A program made the position numbers and the translations under genes. This document shows positions 21,143 through 33,815 of a stretch of 64,000 nt of DNA, piece after piece. Each line of letters opens with the position of its first letter. Positions within the stretch are counted from its first letter, which is position 1. The stretch lies in the NCBI GenBank assembly GCA_030562195.1, contig JAUJPP010000007.1, positions 21,449,769 to 21,513,768 of the forward strand. Reading direction: 5' to 3'. The DNA is from Nipponacmea schrenckii. Lineage: Eukaryota; Mollusca; Gastropoda; Lottiidae. A model generated the notes under the pieces. That model was not told the origin of the DNA, made no database searches, and saw only the letters and a program-made list of their open reading frames with translations.

Positions 21143-23179
21143 ATGGGATATCTCTGCGAATTTGTGATTCTTCTAATGATATTTCAACAGTTTAAGACAG
21201 AGGATGCTTGCTCTTCGAAGCTGTGTCAGTGTTCGGAGAAAAAGGTAGTATGTGTGGGATTAAACTTAACATATATACCAAGACTACCGAAAAGTACTGT
21301 CACCTTTGATTTTATACAGAATTATCTTCCCAATGTTTCAGAAGATACATTTCAAAATATCAGTTCACTAAAAATAACGTACCTTGTTTTAAAATCTAAT
21401 AGAATAACTCTCTTTCATAAAGATCCGTTCAAGCAATTTAGAAATTTGAGAAGGTTGGATATGTCTGATAACAAACTCACTCTGGATTCTGTTCGCAATG
21501 TATTCTATACCTGTAATGTTCACAGCATTGGTGGCATTTATCTGAAAAATATTGGTTTAACCAATCTACCAAGCGATGCATTCCAAGGACCATTGGAGTA
21601 TTTTTTAAAAGCAGTGGATCTATCCAGAAATAGTCTTAGAATTGTTAATTTGACCGATTTCAAATCGTTGACACATTTAAAGGTTTTGAATCTAGAAAGC
21701 AATGAATTGGAGAGAATTATAACGCATACATTGCCGAGTCTACAACATTTGTATCTTAATGCAAACTATTTAAGGGATGTGCCACAGTTCTGCTCTGATG
21801 GTTCAACTCTTTTTCCTAGCCTCAGCAAACTATCTCTGATAAATAATACGATCTGTGAGTACATTCCGGAAAATGTGAATTGCCTGAATAAGTTGGCACA
21901 ATTAGATATAAGTAATAATTGTATATATATCATCAAAAGCAATTCCTTCTCTAGTTTACCACGCCTTAGTTTGCTGAGAATAATAAGCCAGAGGAGTCCA
22001 CGGTCATCTTTGCAGTTTGAAAAATACGCTTTAAATAACAGTCATCTTCGTCAACTTCAAATTGACAGAAACAGAATACTGATCAAATATTTTGATGAAC
22101 TGACCTTTGTAGGTTGTCACAATCTACAATATTTGGACTTTTCTGCTAATACATTACGTGGTTATATCCCGGAAAATATCGGCAAATTAAATCGGATTCT
22201 CTCCCCTCTTAAGCAATTGCGTAAATTACAGCTTGGATACTCGTACCTAAATAGTGTACCCAGTGTAATTCAAACCTTTCCAAAACTACAACATTTACTT
22301 CTCGAAGGAAACCATATAGCGACATGGCCCAAAGGAACCTTTGATTCGAACCCTTTTTTGACTTACCTTAATTTACATAGAAACGAGATTAGAACTGTCA
22401 CTGAGGATATGTTTTCATCTAAAGTTAGAAATCAATTGAAAACAATAGGCTTGGGTGGCAATCCATTCGTCTGTGATTGTAAATTAGTCTGGTTTATACA
22501 ATGGTTGAATCATGATCACGAGAAGTTTTTGTTTTATCCGGACAGTTATAAATGTGTTAATATCACAGAAAGAATATGTTTAAACAATATTGTCGTATTT
22601 AAATCAGTAATTGGTGTTTCGTGTGTCATATTACTCATTCTGTTCATAATATCAATTATATTCAAATACAGATGGTCGATTAAATATCAAATATACATCT
22701 GGAGACATCAATCTCAAAAAGTAAAGAAAATACAAGAGAGGCAATTTGAATATGATGTATTTGTATCGTACAGTGCTAAAGATGGAAATTGGGTTTGGGA
22801 TCAGCTTGCTCCACGCCTGGAAGGTGAAGACAACCTGAAGTTGTGTGTTCACGAAAGAGATTTTGATGGAGGTAAATTGATTATTGATAATATTGTAGAA
22901 TCGATAGAGGACAGTCGTCATGCACTTATTGTGGTGTCCAATAATTTTGCTAGCAGTGACTGGTGTAAGTTTGAAATGACTTTAGCTCAGAAACACTTTT
23001 TAAATGAACTTATAGAGCCGTTGGTTGTAGTGTTATTGGAGGATATTGAGGTTGAGTTTATGAGCAAAATTTTGAAGGCCTTATTATCAACAACTACATA
23101 TTTAACATGGAATGAGAAGCCCGAAGTAGCTGCTATGTTTTGGGACAAGCTCAGGCGTTCTCTCAAGAAACAACACTAA
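21143..23179 (+). CDS. Toll-like receptor, single coding exon
   Basis: A 678-residue type I membrane receptor. Residues 1-20 are a signal peptide. A short LRRNT follows ('CSSKLCQCSEKKVVC'), then about a dozen leucine-rich repeats (residues 45-435). An LRRCT starts at residue 440 ('NPFVCDCKLVWFIQWL' with its C-x-C pair). The transmembrane helix is at about 492-514. The TIR domain runs from residue 534: box 1 'YDVFVSYSAKD', BB loop 'CVHERDFDGGK', 'SNNFASSDWCKFEM', box 3 'MFWDKLRRSL'. Known family role: the ectodomain senses ligands or a Spaetzle-like cytokine, and the TIR recruits MyD88. The single LRRCT next to the membrane makes it a vertebrate-type (single cysteine cluster) TLR. The BB loop has D-G where many TLRs have a proline. 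At 678 residues it is short for the family. Only ~200 bp separate its ATG from the divergent DIRS element. Confidence 0.95.
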   Translation: MGYLCEFVILLMIFQQFKTEDACSSKLCQCSEKKVVCVGLNLTYIPRLPKSTVTFDFIQNYLPNVSEDTFQNISSLKITYLVLKSNRITLFHKDPFKQFRNLRRLDMSDNKLTLDSVRNVFYTCNVHSIGGIYLKNIGLTNLPSDAFQGPLEYFLKAVDLSRNSLRIVNLTDFKSLTHLKVLNLESNELERIITHTLPSLQHLYLNANYLRDVPQFCSDGSTLFPSLSKLSLINNTICEYIPENVNCLNKLAQLDISNNCIYIIKSNSFSSLPRLSLLRIISQRSPRSSLQFEKYALNNSHLRQLQIDRNRILIKYFDELTFVGCHNLQYLDFSANTLRGYIPENIGKLNRILSPLKQLRKLQLGYSYLNSVPSVIQTFPKLQHLLLEGNHIATWPKGTFDSNPFLTYLNLHRNEIRTVTEDMFSSKVRNQLKTIGLGGNPFVCDCKLVWFIQWLNHDHEKFLFYPDSYKCVNITERICLNNIVVFKSVIGVSCVILLILFIISIIFKYRWSIKYQIYIWRHQSQKVKKIQERQFEYDVFVSYSAKDGNWVWDQLAPRLEGEDNLKLCVHERDFDGGKLIIDNIVESIEDSRHALIVVSNNFASSDWCKFEMTLAQKHFLNELIEPLVVVLLEDIEVEFMSKILKALLSTTTYLTWNEKPEVAAMFWDKLRRSLKKQH

Positions 23180-23629
23180 TAATTATCTGCGGTGGAATCT
23201 GGTAGATGTCACTTCCTGTTATGGTGGAATCTGAACATCTGGTTACAAATTGTTTTTGTTTATATATATTAATATTTCAGGTATAGCTTGCAATCAATGA
23301 ATTTTTGCTTTTTTAAAAAAGCTTTATTTATAGGTTACATCCTAGCCTGCTGGCTATGCATTCTTTGTATTTCAATAGCCTTACCGTAATCTCAGATACA
23401 TTATACATTAAAACACATCAACTGATCTGGATATAGTTAAACAAAGATATTTAGTTTTGGTGGTTATCTGCGCTAGGCATAGAATCGTTTGGTATAGTAT
23501 GCTGTACTTAAACCATATTCAGTAAATTCACCTGACTGCTTAGTTATTTGTTTTATACGTGCTTGATATTAATCTTAATACCATAAACCACAAATTGAAT
23601 ATTACTAGTGTATACTGCTCATAATTAAA
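23180..23629. other. intergenic region between TLR and GLYAT-like gene
   Basis: The 3' ends of two convergent genes face each other here. No further ORF or repeat is visible. Confidence 0.5.
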
Positions 23630-26600
23630 CTAGGGTAATAACTTCACATATGATGTAAAACAATTTGGTTTGTGAGATTTCTTGTTCACGGCAAGAGGAA
23701 TTGCATTGATAAAAATATTTGGTTCTTCATCATCAGAGACAGTTAAGTCAGACGACTCATTATTGGTAATTTTTGCTATCAGTGGTTTTGGTGTAGGAAG
23801 ATATTTTACCCATACCATGTTTCCCTGAGGTATCCATGTATAGCCTAAAACTTGAGCTTTTTTAATTCCTAGATCGTCTTTTGTAGGTATAAAACCGTAG
23901 GCTACTTCTTTTTTAGACGTAAGTTTGTGTGTCATGGCTTTTAATAATATTTCCCCGTATCCATTACCTCGGTGTTTTTTATTCACATGTAACATTGCCA
24001 TCGACCCATTAAATTGCATACAAATATAAGCGAGTAGTTCCCCTTGATCATTAATCAGCGCACTGCTGTCAAAGTTTTTTATCACACGTCGAAAATATAT
24101 ATCTAGGTCACTGCCACCACGCACGTTCTTCCAATCACATTGTAATTGTTCAGCATCCTCTGGAGATAATGTTGTTAGTTTGATACCATCTGGAATTCTG
24201 AAACAAAAAGCATATTTGTAACAACTGTGCAGAAAAAAAATATTATAGGCTACTAAACCCATTTCCTTCCTAGAGACGTCATGTTATTGAAAATTGTGTG
24301 CGATTTTTCTAAAAAAAAATGTGCATTAAAGATATCTAGATAATTCTATTTAACACGATTATGCAATGTAGTTTTACTTTAGACAAAATGGACTGCACAA
24401 TTTAAGTGAAATCATACTTTCTATTTGATGCATCGCCCAATCGTTTTCGACCGCTTACGTGCAACTGGACCTCTAATGAATTATAGGGGTATTTTCCTTC
24501 GGATATCACATATTCAATGGTGGTCTCTTACTTAGGCATTTCAGGTGGATCAGCAGTCCAACAGTACATAAATCTGGGTTCTATATATGGTAAGTGTCCA
24601 CCATGTTTTCTGCACACTTCGTGTATAACAGGTAAAATATCGTACGGTACACCTTAAACATCAAATAGTACAATATTTGTTACACATTTCATCTTATTAG
24701 ACTGATCAATGCGATATTCCTACTAATTTAGGAATAAATAATTCGTAAAATCGATCAAATATAATTAGGTAAATTTTCAAAACTTTAGCCGTATACAGAT
24801 CTTAAGACATTGACAACTTACCGGTAAATGTAGCAGGTTTTCTCCAGTCTATTACACCCGGTCGTTGTATAAAAAATTTCAGAGACGCAACACTCTTGGC
24901 ATAACATATATAGAAATGATCAAAATAACCCGGTACCTGAAATGATTATAAAACATCTCGTCATCAATCCCGAGAAAACCTGTAATCATTGAGGTAGTTA
25001 TAAGTATCAATTCTGTAAAGTCATTTTTAATGAAAACACATTGTTATTTTCCATGTCACATAATATTACATGTATTTTGAAATGACTATACGTAGGAGTG
25101 GTAAGGATGACGTAATAATGACATTTTGTGGTATTAAAACTTAAAGCAATATACATTACCTCTTGATCCGTTCCTGGTTTCAATATAATACACGTCCATT
25201 CTGGCCAATTGTCAACAATTACCTCAAAACCCTCCATTAACCCGCGTAAATAATTCCGTAATACATAGAAGATCTAAAATAACAATGATAAAATCAAGAA
25301 TAATGATTTTAAATCAGCATACAGTTTGAGAAATATCCTGAGGTGAAGACGTTTGATTGTCCATTAAAGTGAAAATCCAGCAGAAACCAGAGAAAATCGA
25401 GAATGTTGACAAAGTGATCTGAAAAGCTTAGTTTTGTTATATAAAGGGAGGTGATTTGTATGATAATTGACAAGAAAAGACATACAGATTGATTAACATA
25501 TCAATAGGTAATTGAATACTTGTCATAACTAAATGATCCTACATATTTAAATATCCATGTGGATTCCAATTTCGAAAGCCTATTAAGGATTCAGGTACTG
25601 TCAATGAGCACTTTGAGGTGAAATATATACACAATTGATTTGAATGAAATAAACATTACAATAATCTCTTACATGTTTTCTAAAAATTGTTTTATGTTAT
25701 AAATCTTACACACGTTTGTCACAAACACATAGAGTTACAGTGTGTGTAGGTAATTGTTTTCTGTTTTATGGGTAGAGCTGTATAAGAATTTTAATAAAAT
25801 TTACTCCAACTTCTAAAATGTTTCCGGTAACGGTCGGTATGAATAGTGAACTTATAAAACACCCGAACAGCCATCTGCAAAAACTTGTATATAGGGTTCT
25901 AATATGTATGTATTTATTATATTTGCCTTTAAGTTGTGTAAATAGAGCATAGAGTAACTTGACCTGTTAAAATCTACCACACCTTAATTTTTGTTTCAAA
26001 ACATACTAGCAGGTTTTCCTGCAACTTATATTGGGCACAAACAAACATCGCCCAAATTTATTCTAAATCATCCGAAGTAGTTAATGGACATGTTTCATCT
26101 TGATGATTGTTGAGATCTACGGAGTTGACGCAGATTGTGCTGTTTTTTCCTTGACCAAATAGTTAAGAATGAGAACACCTCATCAATGAGGGCCCGTAAC
26201 CTTGAACTACCCTTCCTCCTATAGAGAGTCAATTGCGAAAGGCAATAGATTGAAGAATTGAGAAGATCACTTTAAAACATCTCAATATAACCTCGGTCGA
26301 TCTACGACATGTGCACGTAGCCTATAGTTAAATATGTTAAAGACTGATAAAAGAATTTATTGGTATCACCTTGAAGAAAGTACAAGTTCTTGTTGGAAAG
26401 AAATGTATTTTTTTATAAATGTAATGTCAATATTTTAGATAAGATTTGTCTGGACATTGGCCAATACTATATATAATGTAAATTTAATAAAATATTCAAA
26501 ACTCAATTCGATACTAATTTCTCAAACCGTTACTTTTTTTAACAAACACAAAATGCCTTAAAAATTTAGAAAATGGAATTGTTCAAAATTTGTATATATA

Positions 26601-27901
26601 CAAACAAATTGGGTTCACTATCGCACGTCCATCGCATTTTATTCTCACTCGGGGTACTAGAATATTAAAAAGGGCGGCAACAAACACCATCTGAGGTCCG
26701 TCTTTTAAAGTCACACAATCTCGATCGGTCTTGATTATTTACCTGTGTGTAAATGATCAATAACTTATCAAGTGTTATTGACAAATATTACACCATCTGG
26801 ACAATATAATTACTTTGGTCCATGTTATTACCATGCTCTGTTCACGTGATGGCCACTTCGTTGGTCAGCTGGGCAATTATCTATATCTTATTGTTGACCT
26901 GGACTTCATTATTCATTTGTCACATTAAATAGGATTAAATTAGTCGTTCAAACAATTTAAGTGTTGAAAATCTGTTTAAAACTCAAACCTACATTAAACT
27001 GCATATGATAACAGATAACTTAATATACAATACAAAAACTTCATATTGTTTATACACTTCAAACTGAAGATGGTAATTTTAGTATAAATACAATACATAT
27101 AAGAATGATATAAAAAATTTGAATTCCATTTATACAGTATAATTATAAACAATGCAATACAATATAATTCTTTAACACAGGTTAGTGAAAATAAACATTT
27201 TTAGTCCATTATTCGAAGGCTACCTATAATTATTAAGATTGCAATGTTTTTGTGTAACCAGATATTTTAAAGATTAACATTCCAAATGTTTGTCTTAATG
27301 TCACCTAATCTTACACCTATTCACATACACTTAAAGGCCACTGTTTACATTTAAGGGGGTTTGATTTCAATGAGTTGGGTCTTATATATAATATGTAAAT
27401 AATCTTCAGAAGTAACATCTCTAGAACTGAACGGAAAAAAGTTAATTCGTTCAAAAATTCTCCAAAACCTGGAATTTCACTTCAGTGTCTATATATGACA
27501 TTATATATCAAAAGACATCATTCTCATTTTCAAACTCAGATAATTCAGGACACACAAGGATTTGAAGGTTCAAATGTCGGCGGTGAAATATGAAGACTTC
27601 ACTGATTAGCCAAACGAATGACGAATCTCTCTTTAATTATTAAATCCATTCATGATTTATATCTTCTAAATACACTGTATTTGGATACTCTAATTTCCGC
27701 CAGAATCAGGCAGAACTAAAATATCCCATTGAATATTAAAATCGCTGTTAAATGCCAAAGAACTGATTTTTAATTTCAGTCATTTCTATTCAGAAAATTT
27801 TGATAATAATTTTTCTTTACCTTCGCTGATCCCGGAAATTCAATCTTTAATTCTTCTGTTAGTTGATCTACTTCAGTCTTACTGATAACCTTATAAATCA
27901 T
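23630..27901 (-). CDS. glycine N-acyltransferase-like protein (GLYAT family), 5 exons
   Basis: Exons (minus order): 27,821-27,901; 25,160-25,273; 24,822-24,936; 24,532-24,652; 23,630-24,197. All junctions are GT-AG and all phases fit, giving 333 codons including stop (332 residues). The N-terminal GLYAT domain includes 'EGFEVIVDNWPEWTCIILKP' and 'FFIQRPGVIDWRKPATF'. The C-terminal GNAT/FR47-like domain includes 'LSPEDAEQLQCDWKNVRGG', 'SALINDQGELLAYICMQFNG', the acetyl-CoA loop 'HRGNGYGEILLKAM' (R/Q-x-x-G-x-G/A) and 'QVLGYTWIPQGNMVW'. Family enzymes transfer acyl groups from acyl-CoA to glycine or another amine, usually in mitochondria. A C-terminal tail of about 50 residues is longer than usual. 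A TAG acceptor at about 27,931 upstream of the ATG suggests a 5' UTR intron. Confidence 0.92.
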
Positions 27902-27959
27902 AGTATATTGATTGTTATCTATTGTATGATCTAGAAAAAATAGAATAGGTCCATTATTA

Positions 27960-30900
27960 ATGGTTAAACCTGGGAGAGAAATGTTTTATCATACTCGTAT
28001 CATATATTTTTAGTCGCCAGCTTCAAGAAGTCTTCGCCAAATGACACAATTAACATTGAATTATCTTTATACCTTTTTGTGAACTTTATACAATTATATT
28101 TATAATAGTCCGGCTACAGTGTAGTTGTCGTGTGGACAGATATGGATGTCTACAGCGAAGTTTAACTATAACAGCATTTCAGTGGATTTTGTGTCAACAA
28201 TTGTTATAGTTTGCATCCAATAGGCTACAATCACACTTACTATTTATAGTATGTGATAGTCGCATGAACATATCATTTTTTATACAATTAATACGCTTAT
28301 AATATATTTCCAGTCCTAGTTTCATTGTTATGTATCCTATGTATGATAAAGGTTTGTTTTGAAAACATGACAATTATGTATGTGTCATTGGAAATAGTAA
28401 CATCTGAGATGAATAATATCTAAATTTCAATGCAATAAATTCTTACTTGAATAACAGTCTAGTTAATATTCACAAAATTACTATTATGGCATCTTCTGCT
28501 AAATATGGTTCTTAACGGTACTTGAACACGTGATAAGTGTGTGATATAAGGTCATTCAAATAGATTATCAACTTCGACAAATCTTCAATAATGTATTCTT
28601 GTGCTTCATGAATAATAATTTGCTAGATCTTAAAAAAATCATAACTTACGATGTGTGTTCTTTATTATTAATCCAATACTATCGACGATTCACCATGAAC
28701 GAATGCTTTCATACATGTTTGTACTATTATAACCTACATAAACTGATCACGTGATTTCCACTTCTAAACAGTGGGACCTTACATTCAGAATTTCGTAGGT
28801 CAACAAACAGTTTATATACAAAGGAAATCCCCACGAGCTGGTCGAACACGATTTACCAGCATGTCTCTGAAATAAGATCGACAAGGTCAAACTAACACTT
28901 TTATATGTCACTCCAGTGGTGGATATTGTACAGCGAGTTAGTTATGCGGAAGTTGAACATAAGTGTGCAGTACGTAATAGCCTAACACTTTCTATACCAG
29001 AATATTGTGCTGAATCATCTTTAATCTAAAACAGAAATAATTCATTTTGATACCATAGCCAAGAGAATCGACCTATACATATTCATATAGCGACATCGGT
29101 CTTGATTAAAGTAAAGGTATAATAGGTCTGAGAAGAAGCATAGCCTAATTTTTCACTCAAACTTGGCCAGTAACAGTATATATCCATCAGTGGACTTACC
29201 TGGAGTCATAACTATACATCAAAATCCCTCTAAAATTCAATGAATCCACAAAAACAAGTAGTTAATCATAAAACGCTTAGTACATCCATTAAGCAATTTT
29301 CAAATTGCGAGACTTGGAAATCCGTTGATTAATTAAAAAGGGGAGTAACTCTAACATGGGGTTTTACCGCGTCCTTGACCTCTACTCTTGAATTAACCTT
29401 ATTTTGTCAGAATTGTACGTCTTCACGGAAGACTGGGAAAAAGCAATTCATATGATTTAGAATGAATAATCCAAACCTCACACAATTTTCAACGAATATT
29501 TGTTTGTATACATCGGAAAATGACTTGCGCATGGATGGATGTTCTTTTTATGCCTGTTGTAGCGTTCAATACCAATACGCGCTTTTTCACCGGTGGGTTT
29601 GTTTTACCGTATTGCCCAACTCGCCGCATCGTGCCCAACTGCTTATAAAAGACCTGTAAAACGAAAGTACAAGTTTCTGATAAAATTTGTAATGGCGTCA
29701 TTTGTTACACATGAAACGAAATATTTTTTAATCTGTTGTCTGTTTTAATAAGTGTTTTATTTATAATTCTGAAATGGGTGGTCAGCAAATTGGTTAAAAA
29801 GAAAACCACACATCCAATTTAGTAAATTAAACTTTATTTTAGCATAACAAAAACCCTGAAATATTCAAAACAGACTATTACACATTGAAACATAGTACAG
29901 AATATTTATATACAAAGAAGAATATCAGAAAATATACAAAAGTATACAATAATGTATCTGGGATCTATATATTCGAAAGGAATAATATTGACCTACTTTA
30001 TAACAAACTAAACGTGTAGCAGTAGCGGTGAATAAGCCGTAAAATGAAATATAAAGTCTTACCCTAAAGAGGGGTTTTTAACACTGCTATGCGTCAAGCG
30101 AAAAGCTTGAGCGCAAACAAACTAAAACTTACAAACTAGCCTAAAAGAAATGAAATGCTATGTAATATTTTATAATGAAATATATATGCATATTGAAATA
30201 CTATGACTGAAAACTATTTATTACTTTAAGCTTATGTAAATTGACTATGACTGCCACAAAACTACTAATAACTTATTTAAATACTAAAACTATAATATAC
30301 AAAAAACTAAACAAGAAATCAACTTACCAAAACTAGAGAAAATCCAATTATAATGAAACACATCAAAACTCCAAAACTAAAGAACTATATAAACTTCTGA
30401 TTTGTAAAGAGAAGAGAATCCAAATATCTTGTGTAGGTGAAAATCACACAAAAGGACAGAAACCAAGGGGAGCAAGGATAAACAAATCAGAAACCATGGT
30501 AGAGACCAATGGAAAGAGAGAAAAAGTGAGTGAGTGAAGAAATGGTCTCACTCAGATGAATAAGAGAGTAGGAAAGAAAGAAAGAAAGAGTGAGTGTGTG
30601 AAGAAATGATCTCACTCAGATGAATTAAAGAAGAGAGTAAAGAAAATAGATGAACTGTGCTACAGTGTTTATTAGTAAAACATAATCAGTAATTAAAACC
30701 TGGAATAGAAAAAAAATTCAAGCACAAATGATGATATAAATATATAAATCTTTAAAACAAAACAAGTTCAAAATATAAAATTGCTTATAACTGTCAAGAG
30801 TTATGTCCCTCTACTGCGTGCCTCTCACGTCATCCATTTTGAATTACTTCCTGTTTTTGCGTAGGGACTTTCGGTTTCTCAAAATCACCTAGGGCAACCT

Positions 30901-31880
30901 GCTTCCGGTGTAATTCACAAATGTAAGCATAATCGGTACAGATTATCTATTATAATAAGTTAATAATAAGAAAAAAAATTAAAAGGCACGCAAGCGCTGT
31001 TGCATAAGAATGGCACATTTTAGCAAAACTTTGATAAGTCTGCTAAATTTTATCAGATTTTGTATGATTTTGGTGTCTATCAACATCTTGTTACTTGATC
31101 TAAAACTTGTTTGGAAGAGATTTTTGATTTTCGAATTTTAAATCTTTTTAATTTTTTTTTTAATTTGGTTCATTTTCGAATAAAGTTCTAGTTCATTATG
31201 TGCCAATCAATATGGATTTAATAATCAAAATGCTCTTGGTTTTCTCTATTCAACGATATTTGACATGAATGGTTTAATGCAAAATTTTGCAAAATTTTAA
31301 AAAAAATTCTAAATTTTTTCTCCAAAAATAATTAACAGGTGTTAAAAGAGGGTATAAACAACGATGAAAATAAAACTGTTGATTTGACCTTTTGAAACCG
31401 AGGTCAGTAAACCATACATTAAGATTAATCTGATTATCTAGTTTTAAACCTCTCACATAACCCCTTAAACAAAAAAAAAAAGAGATTGAAAACAATTCAG
31501 TTTGCCTTTTAACAAAAAGCGTAACACAAGGCGAAAGGTATTAAATTACGAAAGGGCCTTAAAAATACGGGGCAAAATGTCGAACGTCAAGCAAAGTGCT
31601 GTACTCAGCTCCAGTTTTTTAATTTATTACTCAATTTCTAGAAATATTTAACAGAACCTAACAAATCTCTTCCCCATAAATTTGCAAAAAAGTAATATAA
31701 GTTAACCATTTATATAAAGAATTTAGAATTATTTAATTTTCATTTACTTTGTAGCAAGATCTTTCATAGATGCAAGAAAGGGGCGCTTTATAAATGTTGT
31801 TTATAACATAAATGATAAAGAAATGAAAAGACTGAATAAGGTTCCAGCTGCCAAACATGTACCACATTAGCTGGTGTGCC
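27960..31880. other. long non-coding region with GA-rich tandem duplication
   Basis: No supported gene. At about 30,525-30,660 a block of roughly 70-75 bp containing 'gaagaaatgrtctcactcag' is duplicated, with a (gaaa)n microsatellite between the copies. Short ORFs here have no protein-like composition. Confidence 0.5.
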
Positions 31881-31904
31881 CACTGACAATGAAGCTGAAT
31901 CAGT

Positions 31905-33815
31905 CATAGAAAATGGTAGCTCCAAAATAAAGCTATTGTTTCCATCTAAAATGGTAGCTTCAATAAAGCTAATGTTTCTATCTAAAATGGTAGCTTTCAT
32001 GAAGCTAATGTTTCGATCTAAAATGGAAGCTTCAATGAAGCTAATGTTTCCATCTAAAATGGCAGTTTAAATGAAGCTAATGTTTCCATCTAAAATGGAA
32101 CCTTCAATGAAGCTAATGTTTCCATCTAAAATGGTAGCTTCAATGAAGCTAATGTTTCCATCTAAAATGGTAGCTTCAATGAAGCTAATGTTTCCATCTA
32201 AAATTGTAGCTTCAATGAAGCTAAAGTTTCCATCTAAAATGGTAGCTTCAATGAAGCTAATGTTTCCATCTAAAATGGAAGCTTCAATGAAGCTAATGTT
32301 TCCATCTAAAATGGTAGCTTTAATGAAGCTAATGTTTCCATCTAAAATGGAACCTTCAATGAAGCTAATGTTGCCATCAAAAATGGTAGCTTCAATGAAG
32401 CTAATGTTTCCATCTAAAATGGAACCTTCAATGAAGCTTATGTTTCCATTTAAAATGGAAGCTTCAATGAAGCTAATGTTTCCATCTTAAATGGTAGCTT
32501 AAATGAAGCTAATGTTTCCATCTAAAATGGTAAGCTTCAATGAAGCTAATGTTTCCATCTAAAATGGTAGCTTCAATGAAGCTAATGTTTCCATCTAAAA
32601 TGGTAGCTTCAATAAAGCTAATGTTTCGATCTAAAATGGTAGCTTCAATGAAGCTAATGTTTCCATCTAAAATTGTAGCTTCAATGAAGCTAATGTTTCC
32701 ATCTAAAATGTAGCTTTAATGAAGCTAATGTTTCCATCTAAAATGGAACCTTCAATGAAGCTAATGTTGCCATCAAAAATGGTAGCTTCAATGAAGCTAA
32801 TGTTTCCATCTAAAATGGAACCTTCAATGAAGCTTATGTTTCCATTTAAAATGGAAGCTTCAATGAAGCTAATGTTTCCATCTTAAATGGTAGCTTAAAT
32901 GAAGCTAATGTTTCCATCTAAAATGGTAGCTTCAATGAAGCTAATGTTTCCATCTAAAATGGTAGCTTCAATGAAGCTAATGTTTCCATCTAAAATGGAA
33001 GCTTCAATGAAGCTAATGTTTCCATCTAAAATGGTAGCTTCAATAAAGCTAATGTTTCCATCTAAAATGGTAGCTTCAATGAAGCTAATGTTTCCATCTA
33101 AAATGGTAGCTTCAATGAAGCTAATGTTTCCATCTAAAATGGTAGCTTCAATGAAGCTAATGTTTCCATCTAAAATGGTAGCTTCAATGAAGCTAATGTT
33201 TCCATCTAAAATGGTAGCTCCAATGAAGCTAATGTTTCCATCTAAAATGGTAGCTTCAATGAAGCTTATGTTGCCATCTAAAATGGAAGCTTCAATAAAG
33301 CTAATGTTTCCATCTAAAATGGTAGCTTCAATGAAGCTAATGTTTCCATCTAAAATGGTAGCCTCAATGAAGCTAATGTTTCCATCTAAAATCGTAGCTT
33401 CAATGAAGCTAATATTTCCATCTAAAATGGAAGCTTCAATGATGCTAATGTTTCCATCTAAAATGGTAGCTTTAATGAAGCTAATGTTTCCATCTAAAAT
33501 GGAATCTTCAATGAAGCTAATGTTTCCATTTAAATGGTAGCTCCAATGAAGCTAAGGTTTCCATTTAAATGGTAGCTCCAATGAAGCTAAGGTTTCCATT
33601 TAAATGGTAGCTTCAATGTAGCTAAGGTTTCCATTTAAATGGTAGCTCCAATAAAGCTAAGGTTTCCATTTAAATGGTAGCTCCAATGAAGCTAGGGTTT
33701 CCATTCAAATGGAAGCTCCAATGAAGCTAAGGTTTCCATTTAAATGGTAGCTCCAATGAAGCTAGGGTTTCCATTCAAATGGAAGCTCCAATGAAGCTAA
33801 GGTTTCCATTTAAAT
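31905..33815. repeat. 36-bp minisatellite, shifting to a 35-bp unit
   Basis: About 45 copies of 'aaaatggtagcttcaatgaa' + 'gctaatgtttccatct' (36 bp) run to about 33,530. The last eight or so copies change to a 35-bp unit with 'gctccaatgaagctaaggtt' and 'ccatttaaatgg'. Each unit contains the hairpin 'tagcttcaatgaagcta' (7-bp arms) and, in the last part, the perfect palindrome 'ccatttaaatgg'. A block of about 220 bp with private variants ('gttgccatcaaaaatgg') recurs at 32,310-32,528 and 32,705-32,925, showing a higher-order duplication with an offset of 395 bp. Long ORFs here are an artefact of the multiple-of-three unit. Confidence 0.95.

Noticed and set aside
31876..33540. Long ORFs made of a repeated 12-residue peptide (M-V-A-S-M-K-L-M-F-P-S-K)
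   Set aside because: The 36-bp unit is a multiple of three without a stop, so the ORF follows from the repeat. It is broken by single-base changes and has no splice or promoter context.
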